Positions 5,488-5,522 of a stretch of 5,522 nucleotides of DNA are shown piece by piece. Source of the DNA: an uncultured Blautia sp. (GTDB lineage Bacteria > Bacillota > Clostridia > Lachnospirales > Lachnospiraceae); the NCBI GenBank assembly GCA_902476765.1, contig CABSEJ010000196.1:1-5522 (forward strand). Reading direction: 5' to 3'. The position numbers and the translations under genes are program-made. Position 1 is the stretch's first letter. Every line of letters begins with the position of its first letter. The notes under the pieces were generated by a model. That model saw only the letters and a program-made list of their open reading frames with translations, searched no databases and was not told the DNA's origin.

Positions 5488-5522
5488 ATGAACAGAACAG
5501 AATTAGTTGCTGCTATGGCAGA
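5488..5522 (+). CDS. hup: HU-family DNA-binding protein (N-terminal fragment, cut by window edge)
   Basis: Only eleven complete codons are visible, reading MNRTELVAAMA, which closely fits the N-terminus of bacterial HU (MNKxELV.A.A) leading into its first helix. HU is a small dimeric nucleoid protein, about 90 residues, that bends and compacts DNA. The start is well supported: AGGAGGA at 5474-5480 sits 7 nt before the ATG, behind a near-consensus vegetative promoter. It has the same orientation as pgcA but its own promoter. With so little sequence the call rests on the N-terminal motif and the promoter strength. Confidence 0.8.
   Translation, partial: MNRTELVAAMA

Overview
The window looks like chromosomal DNA from a spore-forming Clostridia bacterium, most likely Lachnospiraceae (genus not resolvable). 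The reasons are the short archaeal/eukaryote-like prolyl-tRNA synthetase, the HD-domain CCA-adding enzyme, a CotS-family spore coat protein, strong purine-rich ribosome binding sites, TTGACA/TATAAT-type promoters and a moderate GC content. All convincing genes lie on the + strand. There is no sign of phage, plasmid, CRISPR, rRNA or tRNA.

Layout. (1) Bases 1-938 hold the 3' two-thirds of proS. (2) Bases 941-2260 hold cca, only 2 nt after the proS stop, so the two are almost certainly co-transcribed; both act on tRNA (proline charging and 3'-CCA synthesis or repair). (3) Bases 2261-2315 form a short gap with a dyad whose loop contains an 8-base match to the sigma-E -10 consensus, a plausible sporulation promoter. 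(4) Bases 2316-3293 hold a CotS-family protein gene that starts at GTG. (5) Bases 3294-3594 are a 300-nt non-coding stretch. Its first half is densely structured: an 8-bp closing stem, a second 8-bp helix, and a long stem followed by T-runs that looks like a terminator. The second and third helices compete for the same bases. Its second half carries two candidate sigma-A promoters and the ribosome binding site of the next gene. (6) Bases 3595-5331 hold a complete 578-residue phosphoglucomutase/phosphomannomutase (pgcA type). (7) Bases 5332-5487 contain a 29-bp palindrome bounded exactly by 8-bp direct repeats, then a near-consensus promoter, a small 5' hairpin and a consensus ribosome binding site. 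(8) Bases 5488-5522 are the first codons of an HU-type DNA-binding protein.

How the parts relate. Three transcription units are suggested: proS-cca (perhaps reading through into the coat gene, which probably also has its own sporulation promoter), monocistronic pgcA with a vegetative promoter, and hup with a very strong vegetative promoter. The protein-coding content is conventional. The parts worth a second look are non-coding: the competing helices at 3298-3469 and the palindrome with flanking repeats at 5330-5374.
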